Assembly: GCF_019598945.1 (NCBI RefSeq)
Contig: NZ_CP080598.1
Span: 2,790,001-2,854,000, forward strand
Reading direction: 5' to 3'
DNA length: 64,000 nucleotides
DNA from: Sphaerospermopsis torques-reginae ITEP-024
Lineage (GTDB): Bacteria > Cyanobacteriota > Cyanobacteriia > Cyanobacteriales > Nostocaceae
In this document: in pieces, positions 9,575 through 19,154 of the stretch
Layout of the letters: each line of letters opens with the position of its first letter
Position numbering within the stretch: the first letter of the stretch is position 1
Translations under genes and position numbers: made by a program
The notes under the pieces: generated by a model
Seen by the model: the letters and a program-made list of their open reading frames with translations, nothing else
The model's database searches: none
Told to the model about the DNA's origin: nothing

Positions 9575-9639
9575 CGTTTCTCCTAATCTTCTGATTTTTG
9601 TCCCAGAATGCTATTTATTTTTTTACTCAGCAACATTCA

Positions 9640-10227
9640 TCAGCTTACTGGCAATTTTACTACTTGATTGCCTGACATCTGCTGGTACTTAACCCCTATG
9701 GAATCAATGGCATAACCCTGGGAATCAAACTCCAATACATCCCCATAGGCGCTCATCCAACCGATGATTTTGGCTGGAACCCCAGCTACCATAGCATAAG
9801 CAGGAACATCTTTTGTCACCACTGCACCCGCAGCCACGAAAGCACATTCATGGAGAGTGACACCACAAACAATAGTCGCATTAGCACCAATACTCGCTCC
9901 CCGTTTCACTAAAGTTTGACGATAATCATCGCTAGTATTACGGGGATATTCACAACGAGGAGTTTTTATATTTGTAAAAACCATACTCGGTCCACAAAAG
10001 ACATAATCTTCTAAAACTACTCCCTCATACAAGGAAACATTGTTCTGTATTTTGCAATTGTTACCAATAACAACATTATTTGCAACCAACACGTTTTGTC
10101 CTAAATTGCAATTATTCCCAATTTTCGCCTTGCCAAATATATGGCAGAAATGCCATATTTTCGTCCCTTCCCCAATTTGGGCACCTTCATCTACATAAGC
10201 GGATTCATGGGCAAAGTAATTAACCAC
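9640..10227 (-). CDS. wbpD: UDP-2-acetamido-3-amino-uronate N-acetyltransferase, WbpD/WlbB-like
   Basis: A 195-residue hexapeptide acyltransferase: [26 protein letters not shown] at the N-terminus, repeats through residue 130, then [17 protein letters not shown]. The WHF and GVPAKI-GW blocks are characteristic of WbpD/WlbB, which acetylates the 3-amino group in UDP-GlcNAc3NAcA synthesis. It overlaps the end of wbpB by eight bases. The C-terminal 40 residues ([20 protein letters not shown]) are also usual in this family. Confidence 0.87.
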   Translation of the reverse strand: MVNYFAHESAYVDEGAQIGEGTKIWHFCHIFGKAKIGNNCNLGQNVLVANNVVIGNNCKIQNNVSLYEGVVLEDYVFCGPSMVFTNIKTPRCEYPRNTSDDYRQTLVKRGASIGANATIVCGVTLHECAFVAAGAVVTKDVPAYAMVAGVPAKIIGWMSAYGDVLEFDSQGYAIDSIGVKYQQMSGNQVVKLPVS

Positions 10228-11164
10228 GTAATGTCTCCTGAGCTTTTTCCAAAATTTCCACTACCGCTACTCCATTCCATCCATCAGAACGAGGCTTTTT
10301 AAGGGTTTGCAAACAGTCTAAAAAATGTTCACATTCGATTTTCAGAGGCTCTGAATTTGCCACATCCACAACTTGACTGCCCTGATCACGGTTATTCAGT
10401 TGGCCATCTACACCCTTATGATATACAGTCACTTTTTGAGCAACTTCATCATAAACGAGCATTTCTTGTTCTGTAATTACTGTGGTGCTGCGTAGCAACT
10501 CAGGCCAATACCAAGAAGAATGCAAATGAGCAGTTTGCCCGCTCTCAAAGACAATATCAACATGAACATTATCTTCAATTCCCGGTTGTAACATAGCCTG
10601 ACCGCTGGCTTGCACTCTCGATAGAGTGGGATTACCCAATAAATCCAGGACAACAGATACATCATGGGGTGCAAAAGACCACCAAACGTTTTCTTCCCTA
10701 CGTACTTTACCCAGCTTGGCTCTTTGGGTGGCAACATGAAGCACTTTCCCGCCTTTCCCTTGGGCTAAGTAATTCCGCATCCAAGTAATAGCAGGTTGAT
10801 AGAGCAGTAAATGCCCCACCATGAGGATAAGCCCCTGTTGATCAGCATATTCAGCCAGGGCTTTTGCCTCTGGAGTCGTGAGAGTCATGGGCTTTTCGAC
10901 AAACACATCCTTCCCAGCTGTTAAGGCTGTCATAGCCAACTGGTAGTGGGTGGGGGCGGGAGTTGCTAAAACCACTGCCGAAACATCACTTTCTAAGACA
11001 GATGAAAAGTCTGTATAAGTTTTTATTTCTGGATATTTGCTTTCAACTTGCTGGCGTAAATCTGGGTTCATTTCCGCCACCCCGGCCAAAGCACCCAAAT
11101 TGTAAAAGTTGTGAATCAGATTTTTACCCCAATTCCCAGCCCCCACCACAATTACTTGTCTCAT
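10220..11164 (-). CDS. wbpB: Gfo/Idh/MocA oxidoreductase, UDP-GlcNAcA 3-dehydrogenase (WbpB/WlbA-like)
   Basis: A 314-residue NAD-dependent sugar oxidoreductase with GAGNWGKN at residues 8-15 and the conserved EKP in [10 protein letters not shown] near 94. The second domain carries [17 protein letters not shown] near 160. WbpB/WlbA oxidises C3 of UDP-GlcNAc uronic acid, giving the keto group used by WbpE. Its ATG overlaps the stop of wbpA by four bases and its end overlaps wbpD by eight, so the three form a tightly coupled operon. Confidence 0.87.
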   Translation of the reverse strand: MRQVIVVGAGNWGKNLIHNFYNLGALAGVAEMNPDLRQQVESKYPEIKTYTDFSSVLESDVSAVVLATPAPTHYQLAMTALTAGKDVFVEKPMTLTTPEAKALAEYADQQGLILMVGHLLLYQPAITWMRNYLAQGKGGKVLHVATQRAKLGKVRREENVWWSFAPHDVSVVLDLLGNPTLSRVQASGQAMLQPGIEDNVHVDIVFESGQTAHLHSSWYWPELLRSTTVITEQEMLVYDEVAQKVTVYHKGVDGQLNNRDQGSQVVDVANSEPLKIECEHFLDCLQTLKKPRSDGWNGVAVVEILEKAQETLRG

Positions 11165-12474
11165 AATAGTGTCACCTTGTCCTTGTCACAGTCTAATTTT
11201 CTGGTTACTCCCCGGGTATCCAATACAGCCACAGCATGACTAACCAAGTTATGGTAATCAATATCACTATGATCAGTAGTAATAATTACCAGTTCGTAAC
11301 TTGCCAAGGTGTTATTATTTAATGGTACGGAATTAAACTTTTGTCCCTGAATATAAATTTCGGGAACAAAGGAGTCGTGATAAGCAATTTCTACCCCATC
11401 TTCTAACAATTTATTCATCACATGAATAGCAGGAGATTCTCGCCAGTCGCCTAAGTCCTTTTTATACGCCACACCAAGAATCAATACCTTAGCCCTGCTA
11501 GGCGCTACCCCTAATTTATTTAACACCCGACAGGTTTTTTCCCTGACAAACTCTGGCATTCTGCGGTTGATTTCCCCTGCCAAAGCAATAAAATGGGTAT
11601 CAAAGTTAAATTCCTTCGCCTTCCATTCTAAATAGTGAGGGTCAATGGGGATACAGTGTCCACCTACCCCTGGTCCAGGATAAAAGGGCATAATCCCAAA
11701 GGGTTTAGTGTTGGCAGCGTCTAATACTTCCCAGACATCTATACCCATGCGATCACACAATAAAGCCAGTTCATTCACTAAGGCAATATTCACAGCGCGG
11801 AAAGTATTTTCAAACACTTTGACCAACTCTGCTGCTTTAGCACTATTTACCGGCACAACATGGTCAATGGTTTGCTCATAAAACAACTTAGCGACTGTCA
11901 GAGAATTAGGGTCAGAAGCACCAACAACTTTATTAGTATTCTTGGTGGTATAGCGTTTATTACCAGGGTCTACCCTTTCCGGTGAATGGGCGAGAAAGAA
12001 GTCTACTCCTTGTCTAAGTCCTGTCTCCTCTAACAACGGGCGCATAATTTCATCGGTTGTTCCCGGATAAGTCGTAGATTCTAAAGTAACTAATTGCCCC
12101 TGTCTCAACCATTTAGCAATGCCTTTAGTGACACCTTCCACATAGCTTAAGTCTGGTGTGAGGTTTTTTGTTAAAGGGGTGGGAACACAAATTACTATTA
12201 CATCTATTTCTGGTACAACATCAAATCCTGTGACTGCTTTGAGTTTACCATCACTAACTACTTGTTTGAGGTCATCATCTTTGACATCACTAATATAATT
12301 ATCAGCATCATTTACTCTTTCGGCTCTCACAGGATTTTGCTCAATACCAATCACCTGAAATCCCACCTTTGCTTTTTCCACTGCAAAAGGTAAGCCTACA
12401 TAACCCAGTCCAATAACACCGACAATAGCTTTGCGGTTAGTTATTTTCTCTTTTATTTGGTCTAAAACTGTCAT
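11161..12474 (-). CDS. wbpA: Nucleotide-sugar 6-dehydrogenase, WbpA/WecC family
   Basis: A 437-residue member of the UDP-glucose/GDP-mannose dehydrogenase family: GLGYVGLPFAVEKAKVGF at residues 22-39, ESTTYPGTT near 132, and the catalytic cysteine in PGVGGHCIPIDPHYL near 265. It would oxidise C6 of UDP-GlcNAc (WbpA) or UDP-ManNAc (WecC). The wbpB-wbpD neighbours favour WbpA and synthesis of a diacetamido-uronic acid. It is the first intact gene of the leftward polysaccharide operon; no clear promoter was recognised in the degraded DNA upstream. Confidence 0.88.
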   Translation of the reverse strand: MTVLDQIKEKITNRKAIVGVIGLGYVGLPFAVEKAKVGFQVIGIEQNPVRAERVNDADNYISDVKDDDLKQVVSDGKLKAVTGFDVVPEIDVIVICVPTPLTKNLTPDLSYVEGVTKGIAKWLRQGQLVTLESTTYPGTTDEIMRPLLEETGLRQGVDFFLAHSPERVDPGNKRYTTKNTNKVVGASDPNSLTVAKLFYEQTIDHVVPVNSAKAAELVKVFENTFRAVNIALVNELALLCDRMGIDVWEVLDAANTKPFGIMPFYPGPGVGGHCIPIDPHYLEWKAKEFNFDTHFIALAGEINRRMPEFVREKTCRVLNKLGVAPSRAKVLILGVAYKKDLGDWRESPAIHVMNKLLEDGVEIAYHDSFVPEIYIQGQKFNSVPLNNNTLASYELVIITTDHSDIDYHNLVSHAVAVLDTRGVTRKLDCDKDKVTLL

Positions 12475-12647
12475 ATTCAGTCGCTTGCGATGTGAGGAGT
12501 GTTTTGATACTGATAATTGTGTTGTAAATAGTGGCTATTTACTTCTACAGCTTTTTAAGCAATCTTTTCTTGATAACCCCGTATAGACTATAAATCAAAT
12601 AGAGGTTTCTCCGTGTGATAATGGTCGTGGGGTATCCCTGGCTGGCT

Positions 12648-12776
12648 TAAGTAGCCCAAGCAATACCAATAGCTGTTTGTTTATATCTAAGCTAATATAG
12701 CTATCCACGCTAGGAAATAGAACAACTCCAGATAGCGCCATAAGTCTTTACCGTATTGTTTTTCTGTTCTAATGTA
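12648..12776 (-). pseudogene. Fragment of ABC-2 polysaccharide-export permease (Wzm/TagG-like)
   Basis: Read leftward, about 43 codons match the start of Wzm-type permeases: RTEKQYGKDLWRYLELFYFL, then after a frameshift and stops YKQTAIGIAWA. Intact homologues typically read RT-KQY-DLWRYRELFYFLAWRDI-VRYKQTAIGIAWA. The rest of the gene is gone; the following bases carry stops in all useful frames. It indicates that an ABC glycan exporter once stood upstream of wbpA. The match is from memory of the family, not a search. Confidence 0.65.
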
Positions 12777-12811
12777 CTTTCTTGGTTTTTACGGCGTTTC
12801 AAATGACTCGT

Positions 12812-12855
12812 TGAACTCCTGAACCTTCATGCAAAGACTTTTTCAGCAACTCCTA
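12812..12855 (-). repeat. Solo end of element C
   Basis: Read leftward from 12855 the sequence TAGGAGTTGCTGAAAAAGTC continues into TTTGCATGAAGG. It closely matches the left end of the element at 20475 (TAGGGGTTGCTGAGAAAGTC, then TTTCCGTGAAG). It touches the stop codon of the adjacent 141-residue gene and ends about 40 bases from the permease remnant. It may mark a past insertion or deletion junction. Confidence 0.5.
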
Positions 12856-13278
12856 GTTATTAATCCAAAAATCTTTGATGTTGTTACCACCGACAACACG
12901 AGACTGCTTGAATGTGAACTCACTCACGGAAGGATTACGATGGGGATTAATGACTCCGGTTGCTTGCTGCCAAAGTTCAGTTGGTGCTAATGATAAGTGA
13001 TATACAGATTCAAGTTTACGGACGTGATACCATTTAGTTTCTTGGCAATCTTCGCACCAAAAAGCCTCTAACCACTCGCCCTCTAAAGGAACTGCGGTTT
13101 TGGCTGCGATTAACATCAGAGCTTCTTTTCGTCTTATGCCTTTCTCTTGCAGTTGTCCAGGTCTTTCCGCAAATAAACTGTATTTCTGACTCATGCTATC
13201 CATGTAGCAGTTATGTACTGGACAATATATAGCTCTACGCTTAGAACGATTCCGATTTCGGTCACACCTTCTCTGCAC
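12853..13278 (-). CDS. Conserved cyanobacterial hypothetical protein
   Basis: A 141-residue protein starting at GTG with a strong site (GAGGAGG) seven bases upstream. It opens with an arginine-rich MQRRCDRNRNRSKRRAIYCP and contains paired cysteines (YCPVHNCY near 18-25, FWCEDCQETKWYHV near 73-86) that could bind a metal. I recognise it as a conserved cyanobacterial family often near surface-polysaccharide genes, without a known function. The basic N-terminus and possible zinc site would fit nucleic-acid binding, but that is a guess. It is intact while its neighbours on both sides are decayed. Confidence 0.7.
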   Translation of the reverse strand: MQRRCDRNRNRSKRRAIYCPVHNCYMDSMSQKYSLFAERPGQLQEKGIRRKEALMLIAAKTAVPLEGEWLEAFWCEDCQETKWYHVRKLESVYHLSLAPTELWQQATGVINPHRNPSVSEFTFKQSRVVGGNNIKDFWINN

Positions 13279-13481
13279 TTTGGCCTCCTCAATTTTGATC
13301 GAAAAAGATCACTAGAAGGTTGCGGTGGAGGGACTGAGATCAATAAGACCATCAAAGCCCTGCTCCTCATTAAAAATTTAAGTTATTAAATTCTAAAAAC
13401 TAAGTTTTGTAAGCCTGTGGTAAATTTTATCACATTTGTGCTTATTGAAATATTTTAGGTTATAGATGACAAACTAGAATG

Positions 13482-13853
13482 TTATAGCACACAAAAATAT
13501 TGGTTTGCAATAATTGGCTGCGTAAAATTTGATTGTAGATATTTTCGAGATGCTTTGTCTATCAGTTCTGCTAATTTGCGATCGCTATTCAGCAGGCTAA
13601 TAAATTCAGATTGAGCTATCACCATTTTCAACAGTCACCCCACACTTGCTATCAGCTATCATCTGTCGCAAATAAGAGTATTTTGGACAAATCACGGCTA
13701 TCGGTCTGCCCGCTGCTAAAGCTGGGTGTAGTTTACTAGGTGCAACCAGGCTTTTCATCCCTGCTTCAACACTCACCAAAGACAGATCGCAAGCTGTCAG
13801 ATAATAAGGTAGCACTTTTTTTCTTAATAAGGCAGAAACAGAAAATTAGTTCG
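13482..13853 (-). pseudogene. Broken glycosyltransferase family 4 (WcaI-like), C-terminal part
   Basis: Read leftward, the frame gives NFLFLPY, a stop at 13824-13826 (TAA where a CAA glutamine is expected), then EKKVLPYYLTACDLSLVSVE and PSKLHPALAAGRPIAVICP. After VENGDSSI it shifts frame near 13610 and continues as EFISLLNSDRKLAELIDKAS and KYLQSNFTQPIIANQYF, ending at 13482. Both parts match the C-terminal half of WcaI-type glycosyltransferases. The N-terminal half is missing. At least one nonsense change and one frameshift make it non-functional. A GTG at 13815 could start a 69-residue remnant but there is no reason to think it works. Confidence 0.75.
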
Positions 13854-14227
13854 TCCTAAGTCATTTACCTGCTATATAAAACCTAGACAAAGCTAGACTT
13901 TACTTTCTACTTCAACGGGAGCATGGGAGCGGTTATCCCTCAGTAGACTTACACGCCTTAGCCAGACGCGACTTTCTCAAATTAAGATTTGGAAACAGAC
14001 TACCACTATTAATGCTTGGTTTTCGCGTCGGTAATAGTCTTATTCAATACTTGATATCCTAGTATTATACATCAAGTTGGGATTTTTCTTGGCTAACTTA
14101 TGTTAATGTTTGTTAACATAAGTATAGTTTTGTCTATAAAATTGTCAACTTAGGACAAGCTCACTGACCACTCCTGACTCCGGACTTCCGACTTCCGACT
14201 TCCGACTTTTGATTCCTCGATCTCCTC
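13854..14227. other. Non-coding interval with several inverted repeats
   Basis: No gene is supported. It contains ACTATTA...TAATAGT (about 14005-14041), CTTGAT...ATCAAG (about 14050-14076), the strong palindrome at 14096-14123 and a short repeat of ACTTCCG units near 14182-14210. It may be the former leader or promoter region of the polysaccharide locus, but this is not shown. Confidence 0.4.
14096..14123. promoter_or_regulatory. Perfect 11-bp inverted repeat, possible operator or hairpin
   Basis: ACTTATGTTAA and TTAACATAAGT flank a six-base loop. There is no T-run, so it looks more like an operator or RNA hairpin than a terminator. A related AACTTATGTTAAGTT palindrome occurs just upstream of the peroxiredoxin gene near 40816-40832. 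Confidence 0.4.
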
Positions 14228-15487
14228 TTATACTGATGTCCTAACTATAACTGAACGACGTAAATTATCTAATGCTGTGCAAGCACTGAGATGGCGAATG
14301 AAAGAGCGATTTTTCATATTTCCAAATTTACACTCATAGCTTGTCACCTCATTTCCTAGACCAGCCATACCAATATACACCAAACCCACAGGTTTTGTAG
14401 CAGTACCTCCACTTGGTCCTGCAATTCCAGTAATACTTAATCCCCAGGTAGTTTGGAGAAGATTTCTCACACCTATAGCCATTTGTTCGGCTACTGTAGC
14501 ACTCACAGCCCCAAACTGATCTAAATCTTCAGGGTTAACCCCCAATAATCTAACTTTCACGGTGTTGTCGTAGGAAATTACCCCACCCCAAAAGTAATCA
14601 GAACTGCCAGGAATTTCTGTCAGTATTTGTCCCAATCCCCCACCAGTACAAGATTCTGCTACTGATAAAGTTTCTCCTGAAGATCGCAACAACTCACCAA
14701 CAACAGAAGCTAAGGTATCATCATCAGCACCGTAATAATCTAAGCCAGCAATTTCCTTGAGTTGCTTTTCCACAGGTGCAATTAATTCCTCTGCTGCTTT
14801 TTCATCAGGGGCTTTGGCAGAAATTCGCAGCCTAACTTCTCCCTTGCCAGCGTAAGGAGCTACTGTCGGGTTAGGTAAATTCAAATAAGCAGATACTTTT
14901 TCTGCTAAGGCTGATTCACCAATACCCCAAAATTTTAAACTACGACTGTAAATAATTTCCTGCCCCCAACCCTGACTTTTGAGAAAAGGTACTGCTGTAT
15001 CTGTCCACATTCGGTGCATTTCACTGGGAACACCAGGGAAAGTCAAAATTGTTAATCCTGGACGGGGTTGCCAAATAATACCCGGTGCTGTTCCCGTAGG
15101 ATTAGGTAAAATTTCTGCTCCTTGGGGAATTAAAGCTTGTTTGCGGTTGCTAGGAGACATTACCCGGCCGCGCTGGGCAAATTTCTGAGTTATATCTTCT
15201 AGGATTTCGGCACTTTCTACCAAGGGAACACCGAAAAAGTCCGCAATGGTTTCACAGGTTAAATCATCTGGTGTGGGTCCTAAACCACCGGTGAAAATCA
15301 GAATTTGCAATCTGGAAGTGGCAATTTCAATCACTTGTTTGAGTCTTTCGGGATTATCCCCGACTACAGTTTGATAGTAGTGAGGAATGCCTAACTGTGC
15401 TAACTGCTGGGCAAGATATTGAGCGTTGCTGTTGAGAATATCTCCTAGCAGTAATTCAGTACCAACACAAATAATTTCTGCACTCAT
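14228..15487 (-). CDS. cinA: CinA family protein (nicotinamide-nucleotide amidase/pyrophosphatase)
   Basis: About 419 residues from the ATG at 15487 (MSAEIICVGTELLLGDILN). A longer reading to 15544 runs through tandem repeat and a miniature element and is not credible. The N-terminal MoCF-like domain has FTGGLGPTPDDLT, and the C-terminal amidase domain has VAESCTGGGLGQILTEIPGSS and GIAGPSGGT. The family hydrolyses ADP-ribose or NMN in pyridine-nucleotide salvage; the competence link is historical. The start codon is preceded by heptamer-type repeat rather than a recognisable ribosome site. Confidence 0.92.
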   Translation of the reverse strand: MSAEIICVGTELLLGDILNSNAQYLAQQLAQLGIPHYYQTVVGDNPERLKQVIEIATSRLQILIFTGGLGPTPDDLTCETIADFFGVPLVESAEILEDITQKFAQRGRVMSPSNRKQALIPQGAEILPNPTGTAPGIIWQPRPGLTILTFPGVPSEMHRMWTDTAVPFLKSQGWGQEIIYSRSLKFWGIGESALAEKVSAYLNLPNPTVAPYAGKGEVRLRISAKAPDEKAAEELIAPVEKQLKEIAGLDYYGADDDTLASVVGELLRSSGETLSVAESCTGGGLGQILTEIPGSSDYFWGGVISYDNTVKVRLLGVNPEDLDQFGAVSATVAEQMAIGVRNLLQTTWGLSITGIAGPSGGTATKPVGLVYIGMAGLGNEVTSYECKFGNMKNRSFIRHLSACTALDNLRRSVIVRTSV

Positions 15488-15529
15488 GGGACTGGTGATT
15501 GGTGATTGGGGATTGATGATTGGGAAAAA

Positions 15530-15621
15530 TCTGAAACCCAACAAACGCTTGTAAAAGTTGGGTTTCGTTCCTCAACCCAACCTACATGATTTATATGTTA
15601 TTAGTTGACCGAAAAGTATTG
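15530..15621. repeat. Element A, truncated copy
   Basis: The right half of the inverted-repeat element seen whole at 22581-22726. It holds AACCCAACAAACGCTTGTAA, a shared GTTGGGTTTCGTTCCTCAAC, then CCCAACCTAC and the terminal GACCGAAAAGTATTG. The left terminus is missing, replaced by the repeat upstream of cinA. Confidence 0.65.
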
Positions 15622-15709
15622 AATTTACAGTTACTAGCCGATACAATTAGGATCCTCTATCACCCATAAAGATTGGAGCGGCTGCTTCTGGTTGGTGCAT
15701 GAATGCTTT

Positions 15710-16993
15710 TTAAGCTAGGACAGGTACGGGAATTTCTAGGTGAGGATACAGGGGAAAGCGATCGCACAATGCTGCAACTCGACGACGGCAATCTTCTGCT
15801 ACTGTTTTAGAATCTGGGGAAAGCAAGCGATCGCTAATAATATTCCCAATTTCTGTAAATTCTGCCACTCCTAAACCCCTTGTGGTCATGGCTGGTGAAC
15901 CTAATCTCAATCCACTGGTAACAAATGGTGATTCTGGATCAAAAGGCACTGTATTTTTGTTAGCGGTGATATTTACCTCACTCACTAATCTATCTGCTTT
16001 TTTACCTGTCATACCCACAGAACGTAAATCTACTAGCATTAAATGATTATCCGTGCCATCTGATACTAATTTCAAACCTCTGTTTTGCAGTTGGGAGGCT
16101 AAAGCACGAGCATTTTCAATCACGTGACCAGAATAAGTTGTAAATTCAGGTTTCAATGCTTCCCCAAATGCTACCGCCTTACCAGCTATGACGTGTTCTA
16201 ATGGTCCGCCTTGAGTACCAGGAAATACTGATTTATCAAACTTTTTACCGAGTTCTGCATCACGGGTTAAAATCAAGCCGCCTCTAGGTCCACGCAAGGT
16301 TTTATGGGTGGTTGTTGTGACTACATCACAATAAGGAATGGGGTTAGGATGATGGCCTGTAGCTACTAACCCAGCAATGTGAGCAATATCAGCTAATAAG
16401 TAAGCTCCCACTTCATCAGCTATACTACGGAATTTTTCAAAGTCTATGATCCGGGGATAGGCTGAATAACCGCAAATTAACAGTTTAGGACGTTCTTTAA
16501 GTGCTAAATCACGAATTTGATCATAATCAAGCTGTTCTGTTTCTTTGCTAACTCCATAGTGACGCACTTGAAACCATTTGCCGGAAACATTCACTGGTGA
16601 ACCGTGGGTGAGGTGTCCACCATGGGACAAGTCCATCCCCATAATGGTGTCACCGGGTTCTAGTAGGGTGAGGAAGACAGCAAAGTTAGCTTGTGCGCCA
16701 GAATGGGGTTGTACGTTGGCATGAGCAGCACCAAATAATTGTTTAGCTCTGTCAATGGCTATTTGTTCAATTTTGTCAACAAATTCACAACCACCATAGT
16801 AGCGTTTACCTGGTAAACCTTCGGCGTATTTATTGGTTAATACTGAACCTTGGGCAGCTAGTACAGCAGCGGAAGTAAAGTTTTCACTAGCAATTAATTC
16901 TAGGTGATCCCGTTGCCGTTGTAGTTCTTGGTTGATTAAGTCGTTAACAATAGGGTCAGAAGATTTAAGAATGTCTGAGTTGGTCTTGTTCAC
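15710..16993 (-). CDS. glyA: Serine hydroxymethyltransferase
   Basis: A 427-residue PLP enzyme interconverting serine and glycine with tetrahydrofolate, supplying one-carbon units and working in photorespiration. It shows LIASENFTS near residue 34, [20 protein letters not shown] near 54-73, [19 protein letters not shown] near 200 and the PLP lysine in [15 protein letters not shown] near 229. Length is normal. It starts at ATG at 16993, with a 363-base gap upstream. Confidence 0.96.
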   Translation of the reverse strand: MNKTNSDILKSSDPIVNDLINQELQRQRDHLELIASENFTSAAVLAAQGSVLTNKYAEGLPGKRYYGGCEFVDKIEQIAIDRAKQLFGAAHANVQPHSGAQANFAVFLTLLEPGDTIMGMDLSHGGHLTHGSPVNVSGKWFQVRHYGVSKETEQLDYDQIRDLALKERPKLLICGYSAYPRIIDFEKFRSIADEVGAYLLADIAHIAGLVATGHHPNPIPYCDVVTTTTHKTLRGPRGGLILTRDAELGKKFDKSVFPGTQGGPLEHVIAGKAVAFGEALKPEFTTYSGHVIENARALASQLQNRGLKLVSDGTDNHLMLVDLRSVGMTGKKADRLVSEVNITANKNTVPFDPESPFVTSGLRLGSPAMTTRGLGVAEFTEIGNIISDRLLSPDSKTVAEDCRRRVAALCDRFPLYPHLEIPVPVLA

Positions 16994-17356
16994 GGGAATT
17001 ATCCTTTGATAAAGTTGATAAACTGGTAAAACTGAAGGTTTTGTAGGCAGTACAGCACTTTAATAACAGCGTTATAACTGTCATTTTAATTGCTTTTGAA
17101 TTTTGACTTCATTATTTAAGCTAAAGGAAGTCAATATTTTCATGTATCAACCAAGGGTTTGTAAATTTCATCTGTGGGATTCTGCCTATAATTAACTAGA
17201 AAAATATTCGTATTAATTTTGACTAAGAAAAATTAATATCCAAAATACATAATATACAATAAAACTATATGCAGTTAGCAAACATTTACTATTTTATTTA
17301 TTTGCTATTTTGTGAGTTCCTGCCTTGATGCCAAAAGGAGCGATGGAGGTATTGCG
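16994..17356. other. AT-rich divergent intergenic region
   Basis: Lies between leftward glyA and the rightward small gene at 17357, so it should contain both promoters. It is AT-rich and I could not single out a convincing -10/-35 pair, regulator site or RNA. Confidence 0.4.
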
Positions 17357-17554
17357 ATGTTAGTTATTGTAACGGATGATCAAATCTTTGCCCCTGAGCA
17401 AGTTTGCCAATCTTGTTGGCTTGCTAACAATAGCGGTAAACCCCGTTGGCATGAGGGTAAGCTGCGTTGTGGTCAAGCTGTTCGCAAATTTACAGAACAG
17501 CAAGCAGAGCAGTTTGAGTGTATGATGGGTTTCCGACTCGCCAATATAAAATAA
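17357..17554 (+). CDS. Small conserved cysteine-containing hypothetical protein
   Basis: A 65-residue protein starting at ATG 17357, with GGAGG eight bases before it; upstream alternatives lack such a site. The sequence MLVIVTDDQIFAPEQVCQSC continues to a third cysteine in LRCGQAV and a fourth in FECMMGF. The CxxC plus two later cysteines could form a small metal site. I do not know its function. It is 81 bases upstream of the Tic20-like gene on the same strand. Confidence 0.7.
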   Translation: MLVIVTDDQIFAPEQVCQSCWLANNSGKPRWHEGKLRCGQAVRKFTEQQAEQFECMMGFRLANIK

Positions 17555-17635
17555 TCTAATTTATCAGCAATATCAAGCAACTGCGTTATCCTATGGACAA
17601 ATAGCTATAAAAATTTAGCCATAGGAGAATTTACC

Positions 17636-18112
17636 ATGAATTGGCGCGGCTCTACAACTGTTACTGACCGAATTTTTGCTTGTTTGCCTTATTTACTGCC
17701 TCTGATTGAAGTATTTGCCTTTGGTCAGTTTTTACTGCGAGATTTTCCACTGTTAGGAATAGTCTTTTTACCTCTGCTGCCATTGTTAAGAATTTACTAT
17801 GGTGTCCGTTATGCAGGGCTGATTCTGTTCTTTGCTTTATGGCTATTAGTTGTCAGAAATGACAAAATCGCCCATTTTATTCGTTTCAACACTATGCAAG
17901 CGATCATTTTGGATATTGTGGTATTTTTGTGTGGCATCTTGACTGATCTTGTCAAATTCGTCCCTGGTAGTGGTTTTGCTATGCAAACACTGTATACAAC
18001 CATTTTTATGGGGATAGTTGGGGCTGTAGTTTATTCTGTATTCCAGTCTTTAAATGGCCGTTATGCAGAAATCCCAGCCATTTCTGATGCTGTTTATATG
18101 CAGGTGCGTTAG
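17636..18112 (+). CDS. Tic20-like integral membrane protein
   Basis: A 158-residue protein with about four hydrophobic segments, in the cyanobacterial family related to chloroplast Tic20/Ycf60. It opens with MNWRGSTTVTDRIFACLPYL and has the conserved HFIRFNTMQAIILDI block near residue 80. Tic20 forms part of the import channel in the chloroplast inner envelope; the role of the cyanobacterial form is not settled. AGGAGAA lies eight bases before the ATG. Confidence 0.85.
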   Translation: MNWRGSTTVTDRIFACLPYLLPLIEVFAFGQFLLRDFPLLGIVFLPLLPLLRIYYGVRYAGLILFFALWLLVVRNDKIAHFIRFNTMQAIILDIVVFLCGILTDLVKFVPGSGFAMQTLYTTIFMGIVGAVVYSVFQSLNGRYAEIPAISDAVYMQVR

Positions 18113-18197
18113 GTTAAATACCAATTTTAGATTTTAGATTTTGGATTTTGGATTAACAGTTTTGAGGATCAGCTGTTCCCAAAATCTCAAACAATAA

Positions 18198-18971
18198 TTA
18201 TCGTCGGATAACTATGTTTTCCAGGCGGCCAATACCTTCAATTTCCACACGGACGCGATCGCCTATATTTAATAGTCCCACGCCAAAGGGTGTACCTGTT
18301 AGCACCACATCCCCTGGTAATAGTGTCATCACCTGACTGATATAAGACACTAAAAAATCTGGGGAAAACACCATCTGATCAATACCAGCAGATTGGACAG
18401 GATGGGGATCATCATTCAAAAAGGTTTGTAATCTCGCTCCTGGATTCAATTCTCGCACAATCCAAGGACCTAAAGGGCAAAATGTATCAAAACCTTTGGC
18501 TCTTGTCCATTGGGCATCTTTTTTTTGTAAATCTCTGGCTGTAACATCATTGGCAATGGTATAGCCCCAAATTTTGCTTTGGGCTGCCTCTGGTGTACAG
18601 TCACTGGTGCGATCGCCTATTACTAATGCTAATTCTCCTTCATAGTCTACCCGTTGTGACTGTGGAGGATATTTGATTTCCATTTCTGAGGCGATAACTG
18701 TGGTGGGTGGTTTGAGGAAAATCAGCGGTTCATCGGGTACGGAAGTTCCCATTTCTGCTGCATGGTCAGCATAGTTCTTTCCTACAGCCACAATTTTCGA
18801 GGGTGAACAGGGAGCTAGGAGTCTGTATTTGTCCGGTTCTAAAATTAAATCAGTGGGTTGCCCTTCTAACCAAGGTGGAGCGTCCAAAACTTCCACGTTT
18901 AGGGATAATTGCAGCAAACCATAGTAAATTTTTCCTTCTTGACTCTTAACTCGCACATAGCGTTGCGCCAT
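18198..18971 (-). CDS. Fumarylacetoacetate hydrolase family protein
   Basis: A 257-residue protein with KIVAVGKNYADHAAEMG near residue 59, PLIFLKPPTTVI near 81 and the metal-binding YEGELALVIG near 109, then GYTIANDVTARDLQ and TGTPFGVG. The family includes acylpyruvate hydrolases, oxaloacetate decarboxylases and HHDD isomerases; the substrate cannot be chosen from sequence. The N-terminal 50 residues form the usual small extra domain. It starts at the ATG at 18971. Confidence 0.88.
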   Translation of the reverse strand: MAQRYVRVKSQEGKIYYGLLQLSLNVEVLDAPPWLEGQPTDLILEPDKYRLLAPCSPSKIVAVGKNYADHAAEMGTSVPDEPLIFLKPPTTVIASEMEIKYPPQSQRVDYEGELALVIGDRTSDCTPEAAQSKIWGYTIANDVTARDLQKKDAQWTRAKGFDTFCPLGPWIVRELNPGARLQTFLNDDPHPVQSAGIDQMVFSPDFLVSYISQVMTLLPGDVVLTGTPFGVGLLNIGDRVRVEIEGIGRLENIVIRR

Positions 18972-19154
18972 AACTTTGATTAATATCCTTAGAGATGCAA
19001 ATTTCGGCGGATGAGGCTGATGATTTTCATCGAAAACTGGTAAGATTATAATTCCTTGTTGCTTCCGATGTTGATTTTGACCAGTAACTCATCTGTTTTA
19101 CTTGTATAAATCTATATCAGCAGCCTTTTTTGTCCATAAGGTGACTAAAAATAT

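Noticed and set aside
15488..15544. N-terminal extension of cinA
   Set aside because: Translates heptamer repeats and part of element A; the family starts at MSAEIICVGTELL.
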